Shown here piece after piece: positions 31,696 through 40,771 of a stretch of 64,000 bases of DNA. The stretch spans positions 2,728,001-2,792,000 of the forward strand of contig NZ_CP089932.1 of assembly GCF_021365465.1 (NCBI RefSeq), read 5' to 3'. Position numbers and translations under genes: made by a program. The notes under the pieces were generated by a model. That model was not told where the DNA came from. It saw only the letters and a list, made by a program, of their open reading frames with translations, and ran no database searches. The DNA is from Erwinia tracheiphila (GTDB lineage: Bacteria; Pseudomonadota; Gammaproteobacteria; Enterobacterales; Enterobacteriaceae). Numbering within the stretch: the first letter of the stretch is position 1; each line of letters starts with the position of its first letter.

Positions 31696-31950
31696 ATGAA
31701 CTTTGATTTCGGAGATTACACTCTGATAGAGCAAAAACGATATTACGCTCCTAATGAGATGTTCTTTCACAAAGTAATTGGACGCTTGAGGCCAAATTCA
31801 TGGGTGGATGTGCCTGTAAAAATACCTGCCACCAATGTGATTCACGAACAGATGGAAGAGGTTTGTCTTTGTATTTGCTGCGGCGTTGATGAAACGGAGG
31901 TGAGAAAATACCGAGTCAAAGACATGCAGAAATCACAAGCCCGCAAATAA
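31696..31950 (+). CDS. Small hypothetical protein (phage-like)
   Basis: 84 residues, with a strong AGGAGG ribosome site before the ATG at 31696. Contains two cysteines in CLCICCGVDETE and a basic tail. It appears co-transcribed with the preceding frame (35-bp gap). Not recognised beyond a general resemblance to small prophage proteins. A further tiny frame follows at 31968-32054 with its own AAGGAG site but a TAA at codon 8. Confidence 0.55.
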   Translation: MNFDFGDYTLIEQKRYYAPNEMFFHKVIGRLRPNSWVDVPVKIPATNVIHEQMEEVCLCICCGVDETEVRKYRVKDMQKSQARK

Positions 31951-32071
31951 CCCGGTAAGGAGAGAAGATGAATCCACGTCCAGAAGATTAATTACGAGTA
32001 GCAACCGAATGCCACCACTTTGACAGCATGACGATGTTGCTCACCGATGGTTGACGGAAAGTACGGGTGCG

Positions 32072-32608
32072 TCAGAAAGGGAGTTTGGTGAGGGCAACGA
32101 GCACGCCAATGGCGGCGACAAGCATACCGCCGAGCCTGACAGTAAGCTGGAGGCTTAACTTATCGATTTTTGCTTCAAGGTCCTTGCGGACATCGGCTAT
32201 CTGTGCATCACTTTTCTCGAAACGGGAAATCATCTCCTTGCGGACATCGGTGATTTCAGTGCGCACCAGAGCAATATCAGACTTCAGCTCTTTGCGGACA
32301 TCGGTGATTTCAGTGCGCACCAGAGCAATATCAGACTTCAGCTCTTTGCGGACATCGGTGATTTCAGTGCGCACCAGAGCAATATCAGACTTCAGCTCTT
32401 TGCGGACATCTTCAAGGTCGCGCTTAACGACTGTAACTTCGGATGAAAGCTCTTTTTTAGCATCGCCAAGATCGCGCCGGGTCGCAACATCAACTGCCTC
32501 GTGAGAATCACGAACCGCAAGCGAAATAGCCTTAGCCTGCTCTTTAGGCAGGCCAGCACCTTCGAGGGTTTCAACGAATTTCAGTGTGTCAAATGCAACC
32601 TGTGCCAT
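32072..32608 (-). CDS. DUF1640-type coiled-coil membrane protein
   Basis: 178 residues. The N-terminal VAFDTLKFVETLEGAGLPKEQAKAISLAVRDSHEA is characteristic of the DUF1640 coiled-coil family (related to mitochondrial CCDC90/MCUR1-type proteins). A long heptad region follows that includes three near-identical 18-residue repeats (KELKSDIALVRTEITDVR). One C-terminal membrane segment (LGGMLVAAIGVLVAL) anchors the protein. A strong AGGAGGA site precedes the ATG at 32608. Such genes are common on prophages and genomic islands; the function is unknown. Confidence 0.8.
   Translation of the reverse strand: MAQVAFDTLKFVETLEGAGLPKEQAKAISLAVRDSHEAVDVATRRDLGDAKKELSSEVTVVKRDLEDVRKELKSDIALVRTEITDVRKELKSDIALVRTEITDVRKELKSDIALVRTEITDVRKEMISRFEKSDAQIADVRKDLEAKIDKLSLQLTVRLGGMLVAAIGVLVALTKLPF
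32244..32405 (-). repeat. Three tandem 54-bp repeats inside the DUF1640 gene
   Basis: Three consecutive 54-bp units, practically identical at the DNA level, encode three copies of an 18-residue coiled-coil block. The high identity implies recent in-frame duplication, and copy number could vary by slippage without breaking the frame. Confidence 0.85.
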
Positions 32609-32791
32609 AAATAAATCCTCCTGATGATGGACGGGATTCTAACCCGGGTTGGGGATTGACGCCAGTGTATGGTTGCGGTAGATTGCGGGCAGGTGCTCAA
32701 AACACCTGTTAGAGCGGCAACCGCATCCGACAGACATGCGGATTTTTTACGTCCATATTTTGATATATGGTCGGGCGTGTGGCTAATACAA

Positions 32792-32829
32792 GGGGTCTGA
32801 AGCCCAACCGTACGAAAACGTACGCTAAG
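32792..32829 (+). repeat. Tn3-family inverted repeat, left
   Basis: 38-bp terminal repeat starting GGGG at 32792 and ending CTAAG at 32829. It contains the internal palindrome CGTACG-AAAA-CGTACG. It pairs with 40504-40541 with about three mismatches outside the palindrome loop. The tnpA stop codon is 47 bp further in. Confidence 0.92.
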
Positions 32830-32876
32830 TATGTTTTTTGAATAGATGGTCATCAAGCCCCGCAACAATATGACCG

Positions 32877-35770
32877 TCATAGAGGCCATTCATCCGTTTC
32901 TTCCGCTTGCTTCAGTGGCCTTAGCTGGCCTTTTGTTGCCTGCTCCGCAAGTGTGAACGTGTAATGCCCCAGCATGTCGATATGCGCGTGCCTCAGTGGC
33001 GAAAGTCTGGTTTCATCCTCTTCAATTATGGTTTCCCCTTCATTACGTAAATGATCCTGTGCAGCCTGCATATAGATGGTATTCCAGAGAACGACTGCAT
33101 TGGTCACCAGTCCCAGCGCACCCAGCTGATCCTCCTGCTCATCCTGATAGCGTTTCCTGATTTCACCTTTTTGTCCGTGGCAAATCGCTCTGGCTACAGC
33201 ATGTCGGCTTTCTCCCCTGTTGAGTTGGGTCAGGATGCGGCGGCGATAATCTTCATCATCAATATAATTAAGCAGATATAACGTTTTATTTATTTTCCCC
33301 GCTTCGATAATCGCCTGCATCAAGCCGGAAGGTCGTTCACTGCTCAACAATGAACGGATCGCCACTGAAGCGCGTATTTTTCCCAATGTCAGGGAACCAG
33401 CCATACGCATCATGTCATCCCAGTGCTGCTCTATCTTCTGCGTATTGGCTGTGTTACGGGCAAGATCATTCAGTACGCCATAATCCGCATCTTTGTCCAC
33501 GCGCCAGAACACTGAAGCACCTGCATCCGCCAGGCGCGGAGAAAACTGATAGCCCAGTAACCAGAAAAGGCCAAAAATCAGATCGCTGGAGCCTGCCGTA
33601 TCGGTCATTATTTCCGTTGGGTTTAGCCCGGTTTGCTGCTCCAGTAACCCTTCCAGAACAAAGATAAAATCCCTTAGCGTACCTAGAACGACAACGCCAT
33701 GAAATCCGGAATGCTGATCTGAAATAAAGTTGTACCAGGTAATCCCGCGGCTGGAGCCAAAATATTTTCGGTTTGGCTCTGCGTGCACTGTCCGGACAGG
33801 TGCAATAAATCGCATGCCATCCGCAGAGGCCACTTCGCCACCACCCCATTTCTGAGCCAGAGGCAGAGTAGACTGATAATCAACCAGTCGTGCATTGGCG
33901 CTGACCAGCGTTTCAGCACGGAGGTAATTCTGTCGGGTCCAGTTCAGCCGATGACGGGTCAGCGCCGAGATATTTGGGCGGATAAATGGCTCCAGCCCAA
34001 TATTACAGGCCTCGGCCAGTAACACAGCACAGATACTGATGGTCAGGCCCTCCATTCGAGCGCCAGCCTCGCTTGCATGGGTAAATTCATCTGCAAATCC
34101 TGTATGTGCGTTAATTTCAAGAAGGAGTTCGGTCAGATCGACAACTGGCAGCAGGTCAGATATACGTTTAGATAGTAACTTTAGCGACGGCGGCTCATCC
34201 AGTCCGTTCAGATGAGCAATGGTCAGCTTTGTGCGTTTGCCGGTGAAATCAAGCGAAACGGCCCGATTATCGGCAAAATTTTTTGCAACCTGTCGGTATA
34301 CCGTGTCGAGCTGCCGGGTCAGCGCGTTGACCGCCTTTCCGGCATTAAGAGGATGCCCGAGGGAGCGATACACCTGTACTCTGTTGGTGTGCCAGTCCTG
34401 ACCCTGGAGAAGTTTAGCCCTCGGATCTCCCAGGCGTTCGCTCCGTGTGACGTAGATATCCCGTCGCCGCAGACTGTTCTGTAACTTATTCATAACACAA
34501 AGGGTATAACCCTGTCGGGATAAATGACCGTCTTTGCCATAACAGAGTCGCTTCCAGCGTGGTTTTACCTGCCGGAGCGGCGCTGAATTCAATATTTTCC
34601 AGCAAACAGGGAAGAAAGCGTCGGACCCTTCCATATTGTTCCACCATTTCATCGTGAAAGCTGGCATCAGGAAGCCGGGCAATAGCGTTTATAAATGTAA
34701 TGGTGTCGGCCAGCCTGGCCGGAGGAAATTTTTCAAATATTGTCGAGCGGAGCAACTCACTGTCGACATTTTCATCCAGAAGCATCGAGCAGATATTTGC
34801 CAGTTCTAATGCCGATTTATCAAGATCTTTCAAAGTTCTCAGGCGTTTTTTCTGCCCAATTTTTTTCGCCTCCCGGCCGATATCAGCAATCACTCCATCC
34901 AGGACGTCCAGCGCGTCATCCAGAGCCGATATTTCGCAAGAACGGACAAAGGCAACCAGCATCGCTGTTCGTCTTGCGGGCAGCATACGGGCTATTTTGT
35001 ACACTGAAATAATATCCGCATACCGGGCGAGGAGGAATACCGGTAAAGTCGAGCCCCTGGATACCAAATGCTTTCAGTTTCAGGTAGCGCGAGACGGCCT
35101 GATTAAATGCCGGGCCGCTGATGGCAACAGGCCCTTTTCTTAACTGATCAAAACGTGAAGTACACACTCCATCAGGCACCTGTAACAGTTCTTCAAGTAA
35201 TGAGCATTGTTCTCCTGATGCCAGCCCGGAAAGACGTGACCAGAGTCTGTCTGCTGATTTTTCAAGAATTTCCGATATCAGACGGGTCAGTGTGGTTACG
35301 CCAGGCAACAGTATTTTGTTTTGCAGTAGCCAGATCGAAAAGCAACCCCAGTCGTTCATTGTTGAGCCAGCTGCGGGTGAACAGTAAACGGTTCAGCCTG
35401 AAGGTCCACGGCCAGGCAAAATCACGATAGCCATACTGCCGTCGTATCAGTGCCTGATGTTCGCGCAATGTGGTTTCTCTTCTGGAAATTCGGAAAGAAC
35501 ACCTGTATCAGATATTCCCAGTTGTCGTGCAACAAACAACTGTACGTTAGCCGGAATCGATGACAGGTTATGGGGCCATGTGCCAAGAAAGCGAACACAT
35601 CCAATCAGCAACGCCACTGCAAGACGATTTGCCCTGCCGCGCCGGTTGTTAATGAACTCCATATCCGCTTCATCCAACAGAAAGAAGCGAGCCAGCTGAA
35701 CATCATTAGGTTCGCCGGAAAACTGACCATAGCTGGCCCGTTGATCGGCATTTAAAAAATCGACGGGCAA
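32877..35770 (-). pseudogene. tnpA: Tn3-family transposase TnpA, several frameshifts
   Basis: Segments in order reconstruct a ~965-residue TnpA: PVDFLNADQRASYGQFSGEPNDVQLARFF at the start, FAWPWTFRLNRLLFTRSWLNNERLGLLFD, EEELLQVPDG-type and SCEISALDDALDVLDG regions. The last 601 codons (34682 down to 32877) carry the DDE core ADGMRFIAPVRT, MTDTAGSSDLIFGLFWLLGYQFSPRLAD and the tail GHYTFTLAEQATKG. Frames change near 35440, 35000 and 34500, so no full protein is made. The start at 35770 is divergent from tnpR. Confidence 0.9.
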
Positions 35771-35787
35771 AATAGCCTCCCTAGCAT

Positions 35788-35817
35788 GAGTAAAGAAAAC
35801 GGTAGTTTTCTTTACTC
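35788..35817. promoter_or_regulatory. 30-bp hairpin in the tnpA-tnpR intergenic (res) region
   Basis: A perfect 13-bp inverted repeat (GAGTAAAGAAAAC / GTTTTCTTTACTC) around GGTA, 17 bp upstream of the tnpA start and in the 167-bp gap to tnpR. In Tn3-family elements with divergent genes this gap holds the resolution site and the promoters repressed by TnpR. The assignment as a res subsite or operator is inference from position. Confidence 0.6.
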
Positions 35818-35937
35818 TGATTTATCGTTTCGGCTCTAAACGGAACGACTGAATAATTTTTAGTAATATACCCGGTAAATAAAACAATGTTAGCATTCAT
35901 GCATTGCAGACGAGTATATTAACAATGTGTGAGTTAA

Positions 35938-36456
35938 ATGATGTTAGTCGGGTATGCCCGGGTCTCAACCGATGACCAGAATCTGAACTTACAGAGGGAT
36001 GCGCTTCAGCTGGCAGGATGCGAAAAAATATTTGAAGACCAAATCAGTGGAGCTAAAGCAGAACGGCAAGGGCTTCATGCTGTACTTCAGTTTGTCCGTA
36101 CCAGGGATACACTGGTGATCTGGCGTCGGGATCGACTGAGCCGTTCACTAAAAGATCTAATTGAAATGGTCAAGCTTCTCGAATCGAATAGCATCGGCTT
36201 AAAAAGTCTTCAGGAATCCATCGACACCACTTCCAGTTCCGGGATGCTAATATTTCATCTGTTTGGTGCACTGGCAGAATTTGAACGTAACTTGACGCGT
36301 GAAAGGACTCAGGCCGGGCTTCAAGCGGCCCGGGCAAGAGGGCGCAAAGGTGGGTGTCCTAAGGCTCTGAATAAGGATAAACAGGCGTTGGCCGTTCGGC
36401 TGTACGATGAAAGAAAACATACTGTCGCACAGATATGTGAACTAATGGGGATTTGA
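35938..36456 (+). CDS. tnpR: Tn3-family resolvase TnpR, C-terminus truncated
   Basis: 172 residues. Serine recombinase with the catalytic Ser in GYARVSTDDQ, the RRDRLSRS segment carrying the conserved Asp-Arg-x-x-Arg, and EFERNLTRERTQAGLQAARARGRKGG leading to the DNA-binding helix-turn-helix. The frame ends at AQICELMGI just where IS91 copy A begins, so the last residues of the HTH (normally S.xT(V/L)YR) are replaced. The catalytic core is whole, but DNA binding is probably impaired. Confidence 0.88.
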   Translation: MMLVGYARVSTDDQNLNLQRDALQLAGCEKIFEDQISGAKAERQGLHAVLQFVRTRDTLVIWRRDRLSRSLKDLIEMVKLLESNSIGLKSLQESIDTTSSSGMLIFHLFGALAEFERNLTRERTQAGLQAARARGRKGGCPKALNKDKQALAVRLYDERKHTVAQICELMGI

Positions 36457-36458
36457 AC

Positions 36459-37906
36459 GGTAGCACGCCTGCGGCGTGAGCTCGTCTGCTGCGCAGCCGA
36501 AGTCCTTTCCACCCTCATCGCCGTATTTTATACTGTCTTTCATGTACATACCGCGACCTGCAAAGCTCCTGTTCCAGCACGATGACGGCTGGGAGCGCTT
36601 CCTTGATAAGAATGGCCATCAGCTCAGCGACTGGACCAAACTCTCTGTCGAGCGCATGCTTGCCTGCGGGACCTGCGCCATGGGCGTTCGCCGCTATTGC
36701 TGCAGTTCCCCTGACTGTACCCACTCGCGCTTTCTCTGCCAGAGCTGCAAGTCCAAGGCCTGCAGCAGCTGCGGCCTCAAGGGCACCGAGCAATGGATCG
36801 CCGGGCAGCAGCACATCCTGCCCGACTGCGACTGGCAGCACATCACCTTCACCATGCCGCACTTACTGTGGCCGTTCTTCAATAACAACTGGCCGCTGCT
36901 CAACGACCTTTTTCGCTGCGCCACCCGCGCCATGCTCAGGCACGCGCGCAAGCTGGGTATTGAAGTCGGTATTTTCTGCGCCCTGCACACCTACGGACGC
37001 CAGCTCAATCAGCATCCGCACATCCACGTCTCCATTACCCGCGGTGGCCTCGACGTCAGACACGGCGTCTGGCGCGATCTGTTCTTCAAAAAACAGCAGG
37101 TTGAAGTTATCTGGCGCGGTGCCGTTATCCGCCTGCTGCGTGACAGCTACGATCGAGTCAATCCCGGCAAGCTGCCCAACCTCGGGCATATCCGCGATGA
37201 GAAACAGTGGAAACGCTACCTGCAGGCGCAATATCAGCGCCACTGGAAGGTCCACTTCGCCAAAAAGACCCGCGGGGCCGGGCGCAGCGTAAAATACCTG
37301 GGCCGATACCTGAAACGGCCGCCGGTCGCGGCTTCGCAGTTGCGCCATTACCGCGGCGGCTCGGTGGTGCACCAGTACTACGACCACAACACGCAGCAGC
37401 ACAAACGTCAGAAACTAAGCCAGGAGGAGATGCTGTGGCGTTACATCAGCCACATCCCGTCCCGACACTTTAAAATGGTGCGTTACTACGGTTTTCTGGC
37501 CAACCGGAAACGCGGCACGCTACTGCCAAAGGTCTACGAAGCGCTGGAGATGACACCGCGTGAGAAACCGCAGAAGCCGGGTTTCGCGGTGCTGATGAAA
37601 GCCTTCCTGGGTACCGACCCGTACCAGTGCATCCTGTGCAAGGGCCGGCTGCGTTTTGCCGGCGCTGTGGCGGGCGATCACGCTACAAAAATGCTCTCTG
37701 ACAGGCTGTATCAGATGGCGAAAAAACGATGGCTTCAGACCCCGGACTTGGAAAAGTGCGCCTGAAAAATGGGTTTTAGATGAAAAACACAGCAAACACA
37801 GTGTTTTTGCGCATTATCCTGCGACAGCCATCCCCATATGGGGAATTCCTTCGCCATGGTTCATGGTTAGGAAACTCAAAAAGGGTCGATTGAGTTTCCT
37901 AACCAT
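36459..37906 (+). mobile_element. IS91-family element, copy A
   Basis: About 1.45 kb between a left end that starts after TTGAAC, with a CACGCC/GGCGTG hairpin, and a right end TTTCCTAACCAT followed by GAAC. The family transposes by a rolling-circle mechanism and places its origin end next to GAAC or CAAG without target duplication. The right end contains a 20-bp perfect inverted repeat. Inserted into the 3' end of tnpR. Confidence 0.88.
36542..37765 (+). CDS. IS91-family transposase (HUH-Y2), copy A
   Basis: 407 residues. The N-terminal zinc-binding domain has Cys pairs between residues 42 and 77 (CGTC, CCSSPDC, CQSCKSKACSSC). The HUH motif is HPHIHVSITRGG (His160 and His162), and the two catalytic tyrosines are in YLGRY (252 and 256). 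The C-terminal part has another CILC motif. The ATG at 36542 matches the start of the other two copies (M-Y/H-IPRPAKLLF). Frame intact, so it may be active. Confidence 0.93.
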   Translation: MYIPRPAKLLFQHDDGWERFLDKNGHQLSDWTKLSVERMLACGTCAMGVRRYCCSSPDCTHSRFLCQSCKSKACSSCGLKGTEQWIAGQQHILPDCDWQHITFTMPHLLWPFFNNNWPLLNDLFRCATRAMLRHARKLGIEVGIFCALHTYGRQLNQHPHIHVSITRGGLDVRHGVWRDLFFKKQQVEVIWRGAVIRLLRDSYDRVNPGKLPNLGHIRDEKQWKRYLQAQYQRHWKVHFAKKTRGAGRSVKYLGRYLKRPPVAASQLRHYRGGSVVHQYYDHNTQQHKRQKLSQEEMLWRYISHIPSRHFKMVRYYGFLANRKRGTLLPKVYEALEMTPREKPQKPGFAVLMKAFLGTDPYQCILCKGRLRFAGAVAGDHATKMLSDRLYQMAKKRWLQTPDLEKCA

Positions 37907-37910
37907 GAAC
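37859..37910. repeat. 20-bp perfect inverted repeat at IS91 copy A origin end
   Basis: The arms 37859-37878 and 37891-37910 are exact reverse complements around a 12-base loop and include the terminal GAAC. Copies B and C have the same arrangement with mismatches. It is probably the hairpin recognised by the HUH transposase at the origin. Confidence 0.85.
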
Positions 37911-39356
37911 GTAGCACGCCTTTGGCGTGAGCGGCCCTGCTGCGCAGCTTCGGGTGTTTGCATGACCGGCGCTCCGCTTTATACTCTGCAACCATGCATA
38001 TCCCCCGCCCCGCCAAACTCCTCTTCACCGTCGATGACGGCTGGAACCGCTACCTCGAAAAACACGGCGACAACATCAGCGACTGGACCCGACTCTCCGT
38101 TGAGCGCATGCTCGCCTGTGGCACCTGCGCCATGGGCGTACGCCGCTACTGCTGTGCCTCGCCGGACTGCACGCACTCCCGCTTCTTCTGCCAGAGCTGC
38201 AAGTCAAAGGCCTGCAGCGCATGTGGCATGAAATCAACTGAGCAGTGGATAGCCGGGCAGCAGCACGTCCTGCCCGACTGCGAATGGCAGCACATCACCT
38301 TTACCATGCCCCACCTGCTGTGGCCCTTCTTCAGCAACAACTGGCCCCTGCTCAACGACCTGTTCCGCTGCGCCACCCGCGCCATGCTGAAGTGGGCGCG
38401 TCGGCAGGGTATAGAAGTCGGTATCTTCTGCGCCCTGCATACCTACGGCCGGCAGCTGAATCAGCATCCGCACATCCACGTGTCCGTCACCCGCGGTGGA
38501 CTTGACGTAAAGCACGGCGTCTGGCGCAGCCTTTTCTTCAAAAAGAAGGCCGTGGAGGAAATCTGGCGGGGTGCCGTTATCCGCCTGCTGCGCAGCAGCT
38601 ATGAGCGGGTCAGTCCCGGCACCCTGCCGGGACTGGGACATATCCGCGACGGGGAGCAGTGGCGGCGTTACCTGAAGGCACAGTATGGCCGGCACTGGAA
38701 GGTACACTTCGCGAAGAAGACCCGGGGAGCCTGGCACAGCGTGAAATACCTCGGCCGCTACCTGAAGCGCCCGCCGGTGTCGGCTTCCCGTCTGCGACAC
38801 TACGGCGGAGGCGCGGTAGTCCACCACTACCTCGATCACCGCACGGGAAAGCATAAACGCCAGATGCTGAGCCAGGAAGAGATGATCGGGCGCTATATCA
38901 GCCACGTTCCGGCGCGGCATTTTAAGATGGTGCGCTACTCCGGCTTTCTGGCCAACCGCAAGCGGGGCACGCTGCTGCCGAAGGTTTACGAAGCGCTGGA
39001 GATGACGGTACGGGAAAAACCGAAGCGGCCCGGGTTTGCGGTGCTGATGAAAGGCTTCCTGGGCACGGATCCGTACCAGTGCATCCTCTGCAAAGGCCGG
39101 CTGCGTTTTGCCGGCGCCGTGGCGGGTGATCACGCCACAAAAATGCTCTCTGACAGGCTGTATCAGATGGCGAAAAAACGATGGCTGCGGATGCCTGAGC
39201 TGGATCGGTGCGCCTGAAAAACAGGTTTCAGGTTAAAAATACGGCGAAGATGGCATTTTCACATCAAAACCCACACAGATCAGCAGCAATGGAGTAGATC
39301 GTGCCACTTTTCATGGTCAGGCGATCTCAAAAGAGGCGATTCAATCTCCTAACCAT
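37911..39356 (+). mobile_element. IS91-family element, copy B
   Basis: About 1.45 kb, starting directly after the GAAC that ends copy A and finishing in CTCCTAACCAT followed by CAAG (39357-39360). CAAG is the second target tetranucleotide used by IS91-type elements. It is diverged from copy A (roughly 80-85 % by eye), so the tandem arrangement came from a second insertion and not from duplication. Confidence 0.88.
37994..39217 (+). CDS. IS91-family transposase (HUH-Y2), copy B
   Basis: 407 residues, same architecture as copy A: a Cys-rich zinc domain, HUH motif HPHIHVSVTRGG, the YLGRY tyrosine pair and a C-terminal CILCKGRLRFAGAVAG. I chose the ATG at 37994 by alignment with copies A and C; a longer frame from 37958 adds residues not shared. 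Intact reading frame. Confidence 0.93.
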   Translation: MHIPRPAKLLFTVDDGWNRYLEKHGDNISDWTRLSVERMLACGTCAMGVRRYCCASPDCTHSRFFCQSCKSKACSACGMKSTEQWIAGQQHVLPDCEWQHITFTMPHLLWPFFSNNWPLLNDLFRCATRAMLKWARRQGIEVGIFCALHTYGRQLNQHPHIHVSVTRGGLDVKHGVWRSLFFKKKAVEEIWRGAVIRLLRSSYERVSPGTLPGLGHIRDGEQWRRYLKAQYGRHWKVHFAKKTRGAWHSVKYLGRYLKRPPVSASRLRHYGGGAVVHHYLDHRTGKHKRQMLSQEEMIGRYISHVPARHFKMVRYSGFLANRKRGTLLPKVYEALEMTVREKPKRPGFAVLMKGFLGTDPYQCILCKGRLRFAGAVAGDHATKMLSDRLYQMAKKRWLRMPELDRCA

Positions 39357-39489
39357 CAAGGCCCACCATCTATAAATATATTGATGCTGAAAAAAAATAA
39401 TTTTTCCTCATAATCATACCATGATTGGGTATATATTTAATTTGAAAAATTCTTATGGATGAAGACATAAGCATTTTTATGGTGGTAAT

Positions 39490-40261
39490 TTAAAACCCTG
39501 CTTTTGAAAGTATTTTAATATTTATCTTTATTGTGGGGCTATCTTTCCCAAGAATATCATCTAATTTTAAAATGCATGAATGATATTTTTCCTTAATTTC
39601 GTTTGGAATGTATCTAAACCCACCTTTAATATAGTCGGAGATTATTTTTTCACTTAACCATCAATATACTCTAATGTATCATACTTAAATACAAGTCCGA
39701 AATCTATGGGTCCCGCGCTGCCTTCTGGAGTTTTCAAAAAGTTAGATGGTTTTGCGTCACCCATAAAAAATCCTTTTTTAAATAGATGATTAACTCCTGT
39801 TAATGTGTCTTGAAAACTTGGAGTTTCGCCGTTAACAAATGGCATTTTAATACAGTTATCTACTATGGTAGCTGCGTTTTGAAAACTCCTTTTTGTTATA
39901 TTGTATTCATCGCACATATTTGCTTCATGAAAAATTTCATTTGGTGTTAAGTTTTTCGTTTTCTTTAGAACAGTCTCACCTTCTTTATATACAGTCCCTC
40001 TTGATCCCTTACCTAATAATTGTTTCACCTCGTCAGGGTTGTAATTTATTTTTAGCAATTCCTTCGCATTGACTTCCCACGAGTGAATTTGAGAATTGAA
40101 TCATCTTTTACTGGTTTAAAACTTTTTATTTTCGTGATTAACTTGGAAACTTTTTTATAATTCACATTAGTACTGCATAGGGTGCCTTTGATTATAAAAT
40201 CAGCCTCTCCATTTTTAAATTCATACTGAGTATTTGCTATACTCACTAATTTATCCAGCAA
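39490..40261 (-). pseudogene. Minimal protein kinase resembling type III effectors (HopBF1/OspG-like), frameshifted
   Basis: Three frame segments join into a ~256-residue protein: start 40261 (MLDKLVSIANTQYEFKNG), a shift near 40065, a core, a shift near 39656, then a tail to 39490 (SEKIISDYIKGGFRYIPNE...ILSKAGF). The core has the kinase glycine loop LLGKGSRGTVYKEG, a beta3 lysine in TVLKKTKN, an alphaC-type Glu in IFHEANM, a catalytic loop MGDAKPSNF (Asp near residue 169) and a DFG motif (PIDFGLVF). The usual C-lobe is very reduced. Strikingly AT-rich compared with its neighbours. It is a Tn3 passenger; the family assignment is from motifs only and no hrp box was found. Confidence 0.6.
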
Positions 40262-40503
40262 TTTACCAGATAGTGATGTGTTGTTTTTTTAGCAATGACA
40301 CTTTGTAAATTATCAGTGTGAATATTTATTTTTTCTTTAAAAAAACTAATCATATTAAGATCACCTAATTATAGATTTAGTGAGTGATAAGGATGCCAGC
40401 TTCCACCTATTATAATGTTTTTTCTGTATGTTCCTTTCAAAAAAGAGGCATATGAAGTGCGGGCACAGCTGTAATCTAAATCGCCAATTGATTAAAAAAT
40501 GCA

Positions 40504-40541
40504 CTTATCGTACGAAAACGTACGATTGGGCTTCAGACCCC
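40504..40541 (-). repeat. Tn3-family inverted repeat, right
   Basis: The matching 38-bp end, with GGGG outermost at 40541 on the minus strand. It lies about 240 bp upstream of the kinase gene, so that gene is at the transposon edge, as is common for Tn3 passenger genes. Confidence 0.92.
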
Positions 40542-40689
40542 TATAACCATAAAAACTGTATATAATCAAACACCTTTTTTGTACAGTATAAAATTTAAGT
40601 TATCTTGAATTCACTGACAAGTGATAAAATAATAAACCTTATAAATCTACTAATTTTTAGTAGATTTATATTTTTATCCCTGCATGAAC
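40542..40689. other. AT-rich gap with a strong hairpin
   Basis: Between the Tn3 end and IS91 copy C. It contains a 12-bp perfect stem (40641-40652 with 40658-40669, ATAAATCTACTA arm) followed by ATTTTTAT, which looks like a bidirectional terminator. Its parent gene is no longer identifiable. Confidence 0.6.
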
Positions 40690-40771
40690 ATAGCGCCCTT
40701 ACAGGGCGAGCGTCACGGCTCTGCCGTTCCGAGGGTGTTCATGACCGGCTCACAGCTTTATACTCTGCGGT

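Larger units (their letters stand above)
32792..40541. mobile_element. Tn3-family transposon, 7.75 kb, with secondary IS91 insertions
   Basis: Bounded by 38-bp inverted repeats that begin GGGGTCTGAAGCCCAA and end TACGCTAAG/TACGATAAG. Flanking 5-bp sequences are TACAA (left) and TATAA (right), a target duplication with one mismatch. Contents in order: tnpA (minus, frameshifted), a res-like region, tnpR (plus, truncated), IS91 copy A, IS91 copy B, a frameshifted effector-like kinase (minus). Without the two IS91 elements it would be about 4.85 kb. Confidence 0.9.

Noticed and set aside
32235..32405. Regular repeats considered as a CRISPR array
   Set aside because: The units are directly adjacent with no spacers and encode an in-frame coiled-coil block.
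32581..32889. 102-codon minus-strand frame across the Tn3 left end
   Set aside because: Spans the transposon boundary and overlaps the end of tnpA; no conserved content.
38234..39133. Long minus-strand frames opposite the IS91 transposases (also at 36863-37402 and 41437-42153)
   Set aside because: Antisense of genes with HUH and zinc-finger motifs; the residues look like translated complement of GC-rich codons.
40262..40500. Possible hrp box upstream of the kinase gene (GGAAC-like sequence near 40431-40435 on the minus strand)
   Set aside because: No CCAC half-site at the expected 15-16-bp spacing; not strong enough to call.
40551..40570. LexA-like half site CTGTATATAA
   Set aside because: The second half of the palindrome is missing, so it is not a credible SOS box.
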